Of a stretch of 64,000 bases of DNA, positions 33,554-42,575 are shown piece by piece. Below the pieces are notes generated by a model. The model worked only from the letters and a program-made list of their open reading frames with translations, ran no database searches and had not been told where the DNA came from. Both the position numbers and the translations under genes were made by a program. The stretch comes from Blautia coccoides. Its GTDB lineage: Bacteria; Bacillota; Clostridia; Lachnospirales; Lachnospiraceae. Position 1 is the first letter of the stretch; each line of letters starts with the position of its first letter. The DNA lies in assembly GCF_034355335.1 (NCBI RefSeq), contig NZ_CP136422.1, positions 2,383,501-2,447,500 of the forward strand. Reading direction: 5' to 3'.

Positions 33554-35035
33554 ATGAGAAGAAGTGGAATGCTGCTGCCAATAGCCAGTCTGCCGTCTCC
33601 ATACGGCATTGGAGCATTTTCTAAGGAGGCATATGAGTTTATTGACCTTTTAAAAGATACGGGTCAGAGACTCTGGCAGATACTGCCGCTGGGTCCTACC
33701 AGCTACGGGGATTCTCCCTACCAGTCCTTTTCCACTTTTGCAGGCAATCCTTATTTCATTGATTTGAAGGTTCTGATCGGAAAAGGCTGGCTCACGGAGG
33801 AGGAGTGTGATGCCTGCGACTGGGGAGACCATCCCTCCTATATTGATTATGGGAAGATATATGAGAGCCGTTTCCCGCTTCTTCGGAAGGCTTTTGAGAG
33901 GAGCAGGATCCTGTCTGACGGCAATTTTCTCACCTTCTGTGTGGAAAATAATCACTGGCTGGATGACTATGCCCTCTATATGGCTGTGAAAAATAAGTTC
34001 GGCGGTAAAAGCTGGATCTTGTGGGATGAGGACGTGCGCCTGAGGGAACCGGCCGCCCTGAAGAGATATCAGGATGAGCTGCGCGAGGACATTATTTTTT
34101 ACCAGTATCTGCAGTTTGAGTTTTTTGAGCAGTGGAAGAATGTGAAGAATTATGCACATGAAAAAGGAATCCAGATCGTAGGAGATATTCCTATCTATGT
34201 GGCCTTTGACAGTGCCGACACCTGGGCGAATCCGGAGCTGTTCCAGCTCGATGAGAATAACCTGCCTGTGGCGGTGGCAGGCTGTCCGCCGGATGGGTTT
34301 TCAGCCACCGGCCAGCTCTGGGGCAATCCCCTGTACCGCTGGGATTATCACAAGAGAATGCACTACGGATGGTGGATGCGCAGGATCGCCCACTGCTTCA
34401 AACTCTTTGATATTGTGAGGATCGACCATTTCAGAGGATTTGACGAGTATTATTCTATCCCCTATGGAGATGAGACGGCACAGAACGGCCATTGGGAAAA
34501 GGGTCCCGGTATGGATCTGTTCAACACCATGAAAGAAGAGCTGGGAGAGCGGAATATCATTGCCGAAGATTTGGGATTTCTCACAGAGACGGTATATAAG
34601 CTTCTGCGCGACAGCGGGTACCCGGGCATGAAGGTATTGCAGTTTGCCTTTGACACCAGTGAGAACAGTGATTATCTTACTTACAAATATGACAGAAACT
34701 GTGTGGTATACACAGGAACCCATGACAATGACACCACTGTGGGCTGGTATGAACATTTGACTGACTGGGACAGGGATGTAGCCCTCAGATACATGAACAG
34801 CTTCCATACACCAAAGGAGGAACAGCACTGGGATCTGATCAGCCTGGCCATGCGCAGTGTGGCAGACACCTGTATCATACCGGTGCAGGATTATCTGGGG
34901 TTTGGCAGTGAAGCCAGGATTAATACACCCTCTACATTAGGCGACAATTGGAAGTGGAGAATGAGCAAAAATGCATTTTCTGATGCATTAAAAGGGAAAA
35001 TCTGGCATATGACAAAATTGTACGGCAGATTATAG
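33554..35035 (+). CDS. malQ: 4-alpha-glucanotransferase (GH77)
   Basis: A 493-residue amylomaltase of normal length, moving alpha-1,4-glucan segments between chains. The nucleophile Asp is in VRIDHFRGF and the acid/base Glu in IIAEDLGFLT; ILPLGPTSYGDSPYQSFSTFAGNPYFID and GTHDNDTT are conserved signatures. Start at 33554, 4 bp after truA, with GAGGAAT just upstream inside truA. It is thus coupled to truA although unrelated in function; glycogen or maltodextrin genes are not in the window. Confidence 0.94.
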   Translation: MRRSGMLLPIASLPSPYGIGAFSKEAYEFIDLLKDTGQRLWQILPLGPTSYGDSPYQSFSTFAGNPYFIDLKVLIGKGWLTEEECDACDWGDHPSYIDYGKIYESRFPLLRKAFERSRILSDGNFLTFCVENNHWLDDYALYMAVKNKFGGKSWILWDEDVRLREPAALKRYQDELREDIIFYQYLQFEFFEQWKNVKNYAHEKGIQIVGDIPIYVAFDSADTWANPELFQLDENNLPVAVAGCPPDGFSATGQLWGNPLYRWDYHKRMHYGWWMRRIAHCFKLFDIVRIDHFRGFDEYYSIPYGDETAQNGHWEKGPGMDLFNTMKEELGERNIIAEDLGFLTETVYKLLRDSGYPGMKVLQFAFDTSENSDYLTYKYDRNCVVYTGTHDNDTTVGWYEHLTDWDRDVALRYMNSFHTPKEEQHWDLISLAMRSVADTCIIPVQDYLGFGSEARINTPSTLGDNWKWRMSKNAFSDALKGKIWHMTKLYGRL

Positions 35036-35059
35036 GAAAGCAGAAAGGAAGGAACGACT

Positions 35060-35569
35060 ATGGCATTCAAAGAAGTAAAAGCAGAGGAATTACAATTCAA
35101 TCCATTCACGAAAATAGGAAAAGAATGGATGCTGATCACAGCGGGTACAGAGGAAAAATGCAATACCATGACTGCGAGCTGGGGCGGCGTGGGTGTGATC
35201 TGGGGGAAGGATGTGGTGACCGCCTATATCCGTCCCCAGCGCTATACCAAAGAATTTGTGGATGCAAATGACACATTTACCATCTCCTTTTTTCCGGAGG
35301 AGTACAGAAAAGCCCTGAGTCTGTGCGGCAGTGTATCAGGACGTGACAGAGATAAAATTGCAGAGGCTGGTCTTACCACCTGCTTTTTCGAGGGGACTCC
35401 GGCTTTTGAGGAGGCCAGTCTGGTCTTTGTCTGCAAAAAGCTGTATCATGGAGACATTTTCCCGGAAAACTTTGACGAGCCTCAAAATGATGAGAAATGG
35501 TACCCTGAAAAAGATTATCATACAATGTACATCGGAGAAATTCTGAAGGTCCTGGTGAAGGAAGGCTGA
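35060..35569 (+). CDS. Flavin reductase-like domain protein
   Basis: A 169-residue FMN-binding split-barrel protein of the flavin-reductase-like group (EWMLITAGTEEKCNTMTASWGGVGVIWGKDVVTAYIRPQRYT, then FTISFFPEEYRKALSLCGSVSGRD). Such proteins bind FMN and serve as small electron carriers or reductases. Close homologues in gut Clostridia are common. It follows malQ by 24 bp with AAAGGAAGG before the ATG. Confidence 0.85.
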   Translation: MAFKEVKAEELQFNPFTKIGKEWMLITAGTEEKCNTMTASWGGVGVIWGKDVVTAYIRPQRYTKEFVDANDTFTISFFPEEYRKALSLCGSVSGRDRDKIAEAGLTTCFFEGTPAFEEASLVFVCKKLYHGDIFPENFDEPQNDEKWYPEKDYHTMYIGEILKVLVKEG

Positions 35570-35574
35570 GATAA

Positions 35575-36519
35575 TTGGAGAATCTGATATTCAGCCTGAA
35601 TGCCACTCTGCCCATTTTTCTCACCATGCTTCTCGGACTTCTGTTCAGGTATCTGGGACTGATGGGCCCTGATTTTGTGGCAAAGCTCAACCGGTTCGTC
35701 TTTGTGGCGGCCATACCGGCGCTGGTGTTCCAGGATATCTCCTCTGTGGATGTGCGGGAAAGCTGGGACGGGGGATTTGTCCTGTTCTGCTTTCTTGCCA
35801 CACTGGTGAGTATTACCGCCATTGCCCTTCTTGCCAGGCTGTTGGTGGAGGAGGACATCCGCGGAGAATTTGTGCAGGCCTCCTACAGGAGCAGCGCGGC
35901 TATTCTGGGCATAGCTTTTATACAGAATATCTACGGCAGTTCGGGCATGGCCCCTCTTATGATCGTGGGTACGGTTCCCCTGTACAATGCGGCAGCAGTG
36001 GTGGTGCTCTCCCTTATGAAGCCGGGTAGGAAGAGGCTTGACAGAAAACTTTTGTTAAAAACAGCAAAGGGCATTGTTACCAACCCTATTATACTGGGGA
36101 TCCTGGCAGGGATCTTATGGTCTGTTTTCAGGATACCTCAGCCGGAAATCATGCAGAAGACAGTTAAGAATGTGGCAGTTCTGGCAACCCCGCTGGGGCT
36201 TATGGCTATGGGGGCATCCTTTGAGGGAAAAAAGGCGCTGGCAAAGCTGCGGCCTTCCGTGCTGGCCAGTGTGATAAAGCTGGTGGTACTGGCTGCCATC
36301 TTCCTTCCCCTGGCCGTCCGGCTGGGATATACGAAGGAACGCCTGACGGTCATTCTGGTCATGCTGGGGTCAGCCACAACAGTGAGCTGCTTTGTCATGG
36401 CGAAGAACATGGGACATGAAGGTGTGCTGACCTCCAGTACAGTTATGCTGACAACCTTTTTTTCCGCATTTACATTGACCGGCTGGCTGTTTTTACTGAG
36501 AACCCTGGGGCTGGTGTAA
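35575..36519 (+). CDS. AEC-family transporter (auxin efflux carrier-like permease)
   Basis: A 314-residue membrane protein with about ten helices in two halves, as usual for AEC permeases, which export or import organic acids such as malate. The start is TTG at 35575, 5 bp after the flavin reductase stop, with GAAGG ~10 bp upstream inside that gene; no ATG fits better. The C-terminal half has the family stretch ATPLGLMAMGASF and TTVSCFVMAKNMG. Substrate unknown. Confidence 0.82.
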   Translation: MENLIFSLNATLPIFLTMLLGLLFRYLGLMGPDFVAKLNRFVFVAAIPALVFQDISSVDVRESWDGGFVLFCFLATLVSITAIALLARLLVEEDIRGEFVQASYRSSAAILGIAFIQNIYGSSGMAPLMIVGTVPLYNAAAVVVLSLMKPGRKRLDRKLLLKTAKGIVTNPIILGILAGILWSVFRIPQPEIMQKTVKNVAVLATPLGLMAMGASFEGKKALAKLRPSVLASVIKLVVLAAIFLPLAVRLGYTKERLTVILVMLGSATTVSCFVMAKNMGHEGVLTSSTVMLTTFFSAFTLTGWLFLLRTLGLV

Positions 36520-36538
36520 GTGAAAAGGAAGTGATTCC

Positions 36539-36760
36539 ATGTTTGGTAGAAAAAAGAAAAAAGAGGTTTTTTCCTTTGACCGCACAGAGATGAAGCCTGT
36601 GCTCAGATCCAGTATCTGTACCGGTGAACAGGTGGCGGGTTTCAAAGAGTTAAAAACAGGAAAATTCCAGGATGTCTGTCTGATCAAAAGCCAGACAGAT
36701 CTGCGGGAGTTTATGGAACAGTATGGGATCAGAGAAGAAGAAATCTCAAAAGAGTGGTAA
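36539..36760 (+). CDS. Small conserved protein, function unknown
   Basis: A 73-residue protein starting with a lysine-rich patch (MFGRKKKKEVFSFDRTEMKPVLRSSIC) and ending in an acidic helix. FKELKTGKFQDVCLIKSQTDLREFMEQYGI suggests a compact alpha/beta fold. The ribosome site (GGAAGTG) is acceptable. It lies 19 bp after the AEC gene. Family not recognised. Confidence 0.6.
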   Translation: MFGRKKKKEVFSFDRTEMKPVLRSSICTGEQVAGFKELKTGKFQDVCLIKSQTDLREFMEQYGIREEEISKEW

Positions 36761-36826
36761 AATAAAAAAAGATATGTTATAATTAAAAATCAGAGAATAT
36801 CCATATGATACATAAGGAGAAGCATC

Positions 36827-37087
36827 ATGAGTCAGGAAAAAGTTGACAAGTATAAAAATTATAAGAGTAACCGCGACAAGATCCAGAAAAAAGAGGCACG
36901 TTCCCTTTTAATGGAGAAGATAATCGTTTCTGTGGTTTGTCTGTTGATCGTGGGATGGATCGGCTATTCTGCTTATAGTCTCGTTACAAAAGACGATGCA
37001 GAGGGAGAAGCCACCACTACAGAAATGAATGTTACAGCCATGACAGATTATCTCCAGGAGCTTACAGCAGGAGACGCGGCTGAATAA
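36827..37087 (+). CDS. Small single-pass membrane protein, function unknown
   Basis: An 86-residue protein: charged N-terminus (MSQEKVDKYKNYKSNRDKIQKKEARS), one membrane helix at about 29-47 (IIVSVVCLLIVGWIGYSAYS), and a short Thr/Glu-rich outer tail. The charge pattern implies N-in, C-out. AAGGAGAAG precedes the ATG. No family recognised. Confidence 0.6.
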   Translation: MSQEKVDKYKNYKSNRDKIQKKEARSLLMEKIIVSVVCLLIVGWIGYSAYSLVTKDDAEGEATTTEMNVTAMTDYLQELTAGDAAE

Positions 37088-37210
37088 GCACAGGAAAGCA
37101 GAATTGGAAATGCAGAGATGCATTTCCTTTTTTCATAACATAAGAAAGTCCTCCAGATGGGGGTACACTGCGCAGGATGGAAACAATGCAGCAGTACATT
37201 TTAAGTTTCA

Positions 37211-38890
37211 ATGGAGGAATTGTGGTTGAGGGAAAAAGGGATCAGGAAAATCCAGCACTGGATTTTGATCATTGCGGCAGTGATCATGAGTGTGCTGATG
37301 GTTCTTACAGCACTGCAGGAAAAGGCTCAGAAGGTCTGGGGAAAAGACAGCAGTTTATATAAATGGGATACTGGCTGGTATTGTGATGCCGATGGCGGAG
37401 GGGAAGAGATCTGCAAAGTGCCTTCCAGGATAAAAAGCAGCAGCGGCGCAGTTGTTCTGCGGCAGGATATTCCGGAATTTTTGGAGGAAGAGAAATATCT
37501 GGGATTTTTAAACCATTACCAGCAGGCAGAGGTTTATATTGACGGTAAGCGCAGATACCAGTATTTAGAGGAAGAGACGGGAGCCTTTTGCAGTATGCTG
37601 GGAAACACTCTGTGCATGGTAAAATTGAACCGAGAAGATGCGGGAAAAGAGCTCACACTCCGGATCAGTAATTTCTATAAGGCGGGACAGTTTCAGATCC
37701 CGGTCATTTATCTGGACAGCCAGGAGAGTATGTTCATGCATGTCCAGGTACAGGAGCAGCCCAGGCTGATTTTCTGCGTGGTCCTTCTTGTGCTGAGCGC
37801 GGGACTTTTTCTCCTGTGGCTGCTTTTGAGAGTCAGGGAGGCAGTTCGTGTATCCAGTGTGTTTTACGCCTGGATCTTTATACTGGTATCCGCCTTGTGG
37901 ATTCTTACGGATTCCCAGTTCATGATGTTTTGGGTGCCATGGCCCAGGCTGATCTGTTTCATATCCTTTTCCGCTTTTTATATGATACCCATTCCTATGC
38001 TCTCCTTTATCAAAGAAGTCTGCAACAGACAGTCCGTTATGCTGGATTGGATGAAGGCTGTACTGTCCTGTAATGTGCTGGTTCAGAGTCTGCTCTACCT
38101 GACAGGGGTATGTAAGCTTATGAATATGCTGCCGGTGACCCATGTGTTTTATGCGGCTGCAATTGTCTGTTCTGTTATCTACATGGCAATGGAGCTGAAG
38201 AGCAGCAGGGCCGGATATGCCAAAATATTCCTTGCGGGTGTATTTTTCTTAATGCTCATGGCAGCAGTCTCCCTGTTCTCTTTTTATACCGGGGTGGGCA
38301 GCAGATATGCCATGTATTATCAACTGGGACTTCTGGGCTTCATGTGCGCACTTATATGCATGACCATGCGGCAGGTGAATGAGATACTGGAGGACAAGAC
38401 AGGTGACAGGATCTTAAAAGAGCTGGCTTATATGGATATTATGACAAAGCTGGGAAACCGGTCCGCCTATGAGATGCGGCTGCAGGATCTGCAGAGGACC
38501 ATGGTGCAGGGACAGGAGCTGTCAGTGGTCATGGCGGATCTGAACGGACTGAAGAAAATAAATGACACTCTGAGACACAGGGCGGGTGATGAAATGATCA
38601 AGGGATGTGCCTGGTGTCTGAGGGAAGCGTTTGGTGGTTTTGGTGAGATATACAGAATTGGCGGTGATGAATTCCTGGTGTTTGTGAAGCGTCTGCACAG
38701 TATCCGTACATGGGAGGAAAACCTGAAGAAAGCCCAGGAAAGATACAATCAGGAGCACGAGGTGAAAATATCCATAGCCGCGGGATCAGCCACAGGCAGA
38801 ATGTCTGGGGAATGCCATGATTGGCTGCGGGAACTGATCGAACAGGCGGATAAGAAGATGTATGAGAACAAAAAAAGTGCCAGGGAATAA
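37211..38890 (+). CDS. Membrane-bound GGDEF protein (probable diguanylate cyclase)
   Basis: A 559-residue protein: N-terminal membrane anchor (~16-37), an extracellular sensing region (~40-185), a block of about seven helices (~190-395) resembling 7TMR-DISM receptors, then a GGDEF domain (~405-555). The signature is intact (YRIGGDEFLVF) with DIMTKLGNRSAYE, so cyclic-di-GMP synthesis is plausible. The RxxD product-inhibition site is absent. The ATG at 37211 lacks a ribosome site; a TTG at 37226 lies 7 bp after GGAGGA and may be the true start. Confidence 0.85.
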   Translation: MEELWLREKGIRKIQHWILIIAAVIMSVLMVLTALQEKAQKVWGKDSSLYKWDTGWYCDADGGGEEICKVPSRIKSSSGAVVLRQDIPEFLEEEKYLGFLNHYQQAEVYIDGKRRYQYLEEETGAFCSMLGNTLCMVKLNREDAGKELTLRISNFYKAGQFQIPVIYLDSQESMFMHVQVQEQPRLIFCVVLLVLSAGLFLLWLLLRVREAVRVSSVFYAWIFILVSALWILTDSQFMMFWVPWPRLICFISFSAFYMIPIPMLSFIKEVCNRQSVMLDWMKAVLSCNVLVQSLLYLTGVCKLMNMLPVTHVFYAAAIVCSVIYMAMELKSSRAGYAKIFLAGVFFLMLMAAVSLFSFYTGVGSRYAMYYQLGLLGFMCALICMTMRQVNEILEDKTGDRILKELAYMDIMTKLGNRSAYEMRLQDLQRTMVQGQELSVVMADLNGLKKINDTLRHRAGDEMIKGCAWCLREAFGGFGEIYRIGGDEFLVFVKRLHSIRTWEENLKKAQERYNQEHEVKISIAAGSATGRMSGECHDWLRELIEQADKKMYENKKSARE

Positions 38891-38894
38891 AAAA

Positions 38895-38929
38895 CGGCTG
38901 GGCAGAAGATTCTGCCCAGCCGCGTTTTT
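38895..38929. terminator. Bidirectional terminator
   Basis: CGGCTGGGCAGA (38895-38906) and TCTGCCCAGCCG (38911-38922) pair perfectly, with A and T tracts on the two sides. It serves the GGDEF gene and the convergent cold-shock gene. Confidence 0.92.
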
Positions 38930-38948
38930 CGTACAGTTTATCCGGAAA

Positions 38949-39149
38949 TTATAATTTTTCTACGTTAGCTGCCTGCATTCCACGAGCGCCTTCAGTTAAA
39001 TCATAAGATACAGCCTGTCCTTCTTCCAGGGATTTAAAACCATCTCCATTGATAGCGGAGAAGTGTACGAATACATCCTGTCCGTCTTCACCTGTGATGA
39101 ATCCGTAGCCTTTTTCTGCATTAAACCATTTTACAGTTCCCTTGTTCAT
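38949..39149 (-). CDS. Cold-shock protein, CspA family
   Basis: A 66-residue OB-fold protein with RNP1 KGYGFIT and RNP2 VFVHFSAI, the single-stranded nucleic-acid-binding motifs. Length and sequence are standard. GGAGG lies before the ATG on its strand. The leader has a long hairpin at 39246-39304, consistent with post-transcriptional control known for cold-shock mRNAs. Confidence 0.95.
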   Translation of the reverse strand: MNKGTVKWFNAEKGYGFITGEDGQDVFVHFSAINGDGFKSLEEGQAVSYDLTEGARGMQAANVEKL

Positions 39150-39245
39150 AGTGTTACCTCCATAAAATAAAAAAATAAAAATTAGGATTGGATAAAGAAA
39201 ACAGTAAGTACGCTTCGTGGAAAGTTCCCATTATTTATGAAAAAT

Positions 39246-39304
39246 AAGCGGTCTTTAGAGAGGGTATTATAAATAAGAAATAATACAATCTCTAAAAACC
39301 GCTT
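39246..39304 (-). promoter_or_regulatory. Long hairpin in the csp leader
   Basis: Three nested complementary blocks (AAGCGGT/ACCGCTT, TTAGAGA/TCTCTAA, TATTAT/ATAATA) make a hairpin of about 59 nt, roughly 100 nt upstream of the csp start on the minus strand. It could be part of a temperature-responsive leader. On the minus strand it is followed by ATTTTTC, so termination of an upstream transcript is the alternative. Confidence 0.5.
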
Positions 39305-39419
39305 AACATCACGATAACCGGAAGCTTATTAAATGCACTTTCAATTATTTATATCCAATATTCCTTTAACAAATTCAGTATATTCGCAAATGGAAAAAAA
39401 GTCAAGTGAAAATGTATAA

Positions 39420-39448
39420 TTGACGAAAGAAATTGTGTATGTTACTAT
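39420..39448 (+). promoter_or_regulatory. Promoter of the pyr operon
   Basis: TTGACG (39420-39425) and TACTAT (39443-39448), 17-bp spacing. A TATAAT at 39415-39420 overlaps its left end and could serve a second start. I see no PyrR-type attenuator in the short leader. Confidence 0.6.
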
Positions 39449-39485
39449 TAAAATCAAAAGATGTAAAGTCCCGGAGGAAGAATCT

Positions 39486-40784
39486 ATGAATATTTTAATC
39501 AGAAACGGACGTATCATCGATCCGGCAACAAAAACAGACGAGATAAGTGACCTCTATATAGAGGGCGGAAAGGTGAAAAAGACAGGCAAGGGCCTAAAGC
39601 CCAAGGATAAGACAGATAAAGTCATTGACGCTTCAGGCTGCTATGTAATGCCCGGTCTTATTGACCTGCATGTGCATCTGCGGGACCCGGGGCTGACCTA
39701 CAAAGAGGATATTGTATCAGGCTCCAAGGCAGCAGCCAGAGGCGGGTTCACCACGATCCTTGCCATGCCCAACACCAAGCCGGTCATCGACAGTGCGGAC
39801 CGTGTCAAATATGTTCAGAATAAAGCAAAAGAGTTGTCACCTATCCATGTGATGCAGGTGGGTGCCATTACAAAAAACCAGGCCGGTGAAGAACTGGCTG
39901 ACATTGAGGAGATGATCGAGCAGGGTGCGCCTGCCATCAGCGAGGACGGCAAATCCGTCATGAATGCCAGATTATATAAAAACGCAATGGGGATCGCTGC
40001 CAAATACGATGTTCCTGTATTTGCCCACTGTGAGGACCGGAATATTGTGGGCAAGGGATGTGTCAATGAGGACGAGCACTCCAGAAAGATGGGACTACCT
40101 GGGATCAGCAACGCTGTGGAGGATATCATTGCAGCCAGGGATATTATTCTGGCAAAGGAGACAGGTGCAAAGCTCCATCTGTGCCACTGCTCCACAAAAG
40201 AGAGCGTCCGCATGATAGAGCTGGCAAAAGAGGAGGGCATCAAAGTGACGGGAGAAGTGTGCCCTCATCACTTTACACTGACCTCTGACGATGTGGACCC
40301 CAATGATGCCAACTATAAGATGAACCCGCCTCTGCGGACAAAGGAGGACAGGGATGCCCTGATCCGTGGTCTGAAGGAGGATATTATGGATGTGATCAGT
40401 ACAGACCATGCGCCCCACAGCCGTGAGGAGAAGACCATGCCTATCACCAGAGCGCCGTTTGGTATAGTAGGGCTTGAGACATCTGTTGCGCTCACCATCA
40501 CGGAGCTGGTAGACAAAGGGATACTGACCCCTATGCAGATGGCAGAGAAGATGAGCTATAATCCTGCCAAGGTCATCGGTCTGGACAGAGGTTCCCTGGA
40601 AGAGGGAAAAGCTGCGGATGTGACCATTATCGACCCGGAAGCGGAATATGTCATTGATTCCATGACTTTCCTGTCAAAGGGAAAGAATACGCCTTTCAAT
40701 GGCCGCAAAGTAAAAGGGCTGGTAAAAGCGACAATCTGTGACGGCAGGATCGCCTATATACAGGACGGCATGCTGAAACAATAA
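39486..40784 (+). CDS. pyrC: Dihydroorotase
   Basis: A 432-residue type I dihydroorotase closing carbamoyl aspartate to dihydroorotate. Metal ligands: DLHVHLRDPG (His pair), the Asp/Lys region SEDGKSVM, FAHCED, LHLCHCST and STDHAPH. The start is at 39486 after GGAGGAAG; the open frame from 39420 has no ribosome site. It leads pyrC-pyrF-pyrK-pyrD, with pyrE now detached by the mobile element. Confidence 0.95.
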   Translation: MNILIRNGRIIDPATKTDEISDLYIEGGKVKKTGKGLKPKDKTDKVIDASGCYVMPGLIDLHVHLRDPGLTYKEDIVSGSKAAARGGFTTILAMPNTKPVIDSADRVKYVQNKAKELSPIHVMQVGAITKNQAGEELADIEEMIEQGAPAISEDGKSVMNARLYKNAMGIAAKYDVPVFAHCEDRNIVGKGCVNEDEHSRKMGLPGISNAVEDIIAARDIILAKETGAKLHLCHCSTKESVRMIELAKEEGIKVTGEVCPHHFTLTSDDVDPNDANYKMNPPLRTKEDRDALIRGLKEDIMDVISTDHAPHSREEKTMPITRAPFGIVGLETSVALTITELVDKGILTPMQMAEKMSYNPAKVIGLDRGSLEEGKAADVTIIDPEAEYVIDSMTFLSKGKNTPFNGRKVKGLVKATICDGRIAYIQDGMLKQ

Positions 40785-40858
40785 AAAACAGCACAGGTAC
40801 CGGGAATGCCCGGCAAACTTCTTTTTTCAATAATAATTTATCTCACGGAGGAAGAATC

Positions 40859-41788
40859 ATGATCAATAAACTTACAGAGAAAATCAGGAAGACCCACGCA
40901 CCTATCGTGGTGGGTCTGGATCCTATGCTTAATTATATACCAAAACACATCCAGGAGGCTGCCTTCAAGGAGTGCGGCGAGACACTGGAAGGTGCAGCGG
41001 AGGCTGTATGGCAGTACAACAAAGCGATCGTAGATGCAACCTATGACCTGATCCCCGCGGTAAAACCCCAGATCGCCATGTATGAGCAGTTCGGCATTCC
41101 GGGTCTTATGGCTTTTAAAAAGACTGTGGATTACTGTAAAGAAAAAGATCTGGTTGTCATCGGTGACATTAAGCGCGGTGATATCGGTTCCACCTCTGCG
41201 GCTTATGCAGCCGGCCATATCGGAAAAATCCAGGTGGGTTCAAAAGAATACGCCGGATTTGATGAAGATTTTGTGACCGTGAACCCCTATCTTGGCTCAG
41301 ACGGTGTGAATCCGTTCATTGATGTTTGCAAAAAAGAGAAAAAGGGTCTTTTCATTCTGGTGAAGACATCCAATCCCTCCAGCGGTGAGTTCCAGGATCA
41401 GCTTGTGAACGGCAGACCGCTCTACGAACTGGTGGGAGAGAAAGTGGCAGAATGGGGACAGGAGTGCATGGGTGACACTTACAGCTACATCGGTGCCGTG
41501 GTAGGTGCCACTTATCCGGAAATGGGCAGGGTCCTTCGCCGCATTATGCCGAAAGCCTATATTCTGGTGCCGGGATACGGTGCCCAGGGCGGCCAGGGAA
41601 AAGACCTGGTACATTTTTTCAATGAGGATGGACTGGGAGCCATTGTTAATTCCTCACGCGGTATCATAGCTGCCTACAAGCAGGAGAAATACGCACAGAT
41701 CGGTGAGACGAATTTCGCAGACGCCTCCCGAAAAGCAGTGGAAGATATGATCGCTGATATCGACGGCGCTCTGCAGGCTGCAAAATAA
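40859..41788 (+). CDS. pyrF: Orotidine-5'-phosphate decarboxylase (type 2)
   Basis: A 309-residue OMP decarboxylase of the longer type-2 class. IVVGLDP at the first strand, the catalytic DIKRGDIGSTSAAYA with Asp/Lys/Asp, and PGYGAQGG phosphate loop are intact. It makes UMP from OMP, the product of PyrE. GGAGGAAG precedes the ATG. Confidence 0.95.
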   Translation: MINKLTEKIRKTHAPIVVGLDPMLNYIPKHIQEAAFKECGETLEGAAEAVWQYNKAIVDATYDLIPAVKPQIAMYEQFGIPGLMAFKKTVDYCKEKDLVVIGDIKRGDIGSTSAAYAAGHIGKIQVGSKEYAGFDEDFVTVNPYLGSDGVNPFIDVCKKEKKGLFILVKTSNPSSGEFQDQLVNGRPLYELVGEKVAEWGQECMGDTYSYIGAVVGATYPEMGRVLRRIMPKAYILVPGYGAQGGQGKDLVHFFNEDGLGAIVNSSRGIIAAYKQEKYAQIGETNFADASRKAVEDMIADIDGALQAAK

Positions 41789-41798
41789 GGAGAGGATC

Positions 41799-42575
41799 AT
41801 GGCAAAAGTAAAGATAAGAAGTACAGTGATAAAACAGGAGAAACTGGCTGAGGGTGTGTACAGTATGTGGCTCTCAGCCCGTGAGATCGCTGCAGCTGCA
41901 AAACCGGGACAGTTTATCTCTGTCTACAGCAATGATAAAAGCAGAATGTTGCCCCGCCCCATCAGCTTGTGCGAGATAGACAGGGAGGCGGGAAGCCTGA
42001 GGATCGTATACAGAACAGTGGGCAGCGGGACAGAAGAATTTTCAAAAGCCGGCGCAGGTGACACCTTTGATATATTGGGACCTCTGGGCAACGGCTTCCC
42101 TCTGGAAGCAATCAGGGGAAAACGTGTGCTCATGATGGGTGGCGGTATTGGCGTACCTCCCATGCTGCAGACTGCAAAAGAGGCGGATGCGGATGTGACG
42201 ATCATCTCCGGCTACCGCAGCGCGGACCTTTTTCTTAAGGAAGAACTGGAGGCAGCAGGCAGACTTTTCATCACAACAGAGGACGGAAGCGCAGGCATAA
42301 AAGGAAATGTCATGGATGCAGTCCGTGAAAATAAAATGGAGCCGGACGTTATCCTTGCCTGCGGCCCAACTCCTATGCTGCGCGCTGTAAAGGCTTATGC
42401 TGAGGAGAGGAATATTACATGCTACATCTCTCTTGAGGAGAAAATGGCATGCGGGATCGGTGCCTGTCTTGCATGTGTCTGTCAGTCAAAGGAAGTGGAC
42501 GGTCATTCCCATGTGCATAATAAGCGAATCTGCAAGGACGGTCCTGTATTTTTGAGCACGGAGGTAGAGCTTTGA
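41799..42575 (+). CDS. pyrK: Dihydroorotate dehydrogenase B, electron-transfer subunit
   Basis: A 258-residue FAD and [2Fe-2S] subunit. RPISLCEID binds FAD, GGGIGVPPM the pyridine nucleotide, and the C-terminal cysteines (MACGIGACLACVCQSK ... RICKDGPVF) hold the cluster. It passes electrons from PyrD to NAD+. It lies 10 bp after pyrF; its stop overlaps the pyrD start. Confidence 0.95.
   Translation: MAKVKIRSTVIKQEKLAEGVYSMWLSAREIAAAAKPGQFISVYSNDKSRMLPRPISLCEIDREAGSLRIVYRTVGSGTEEFSKAGAGDTFDILGPLGNGFPLEAIRGKRVLMMGGGIGVPPMLQTAKEADADVTIISGYRSADLFLKEELEAAGRLFITTEDGSAGIKGNVMDAVRENKMEPDVILACGPTPMLRAVKAYAEERNITCYISLEEKMACGIGACLACVCQSKEVDGHSHVHNKRICKDGPVFLSTEVEL

Noticed and set aside
36539..36760. 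Aspartate dehydrogenase annotation
   Set aside because: The 73-residue product has no Rossmann fold or dehydrogenase motif; such a name would come from poor transfer.
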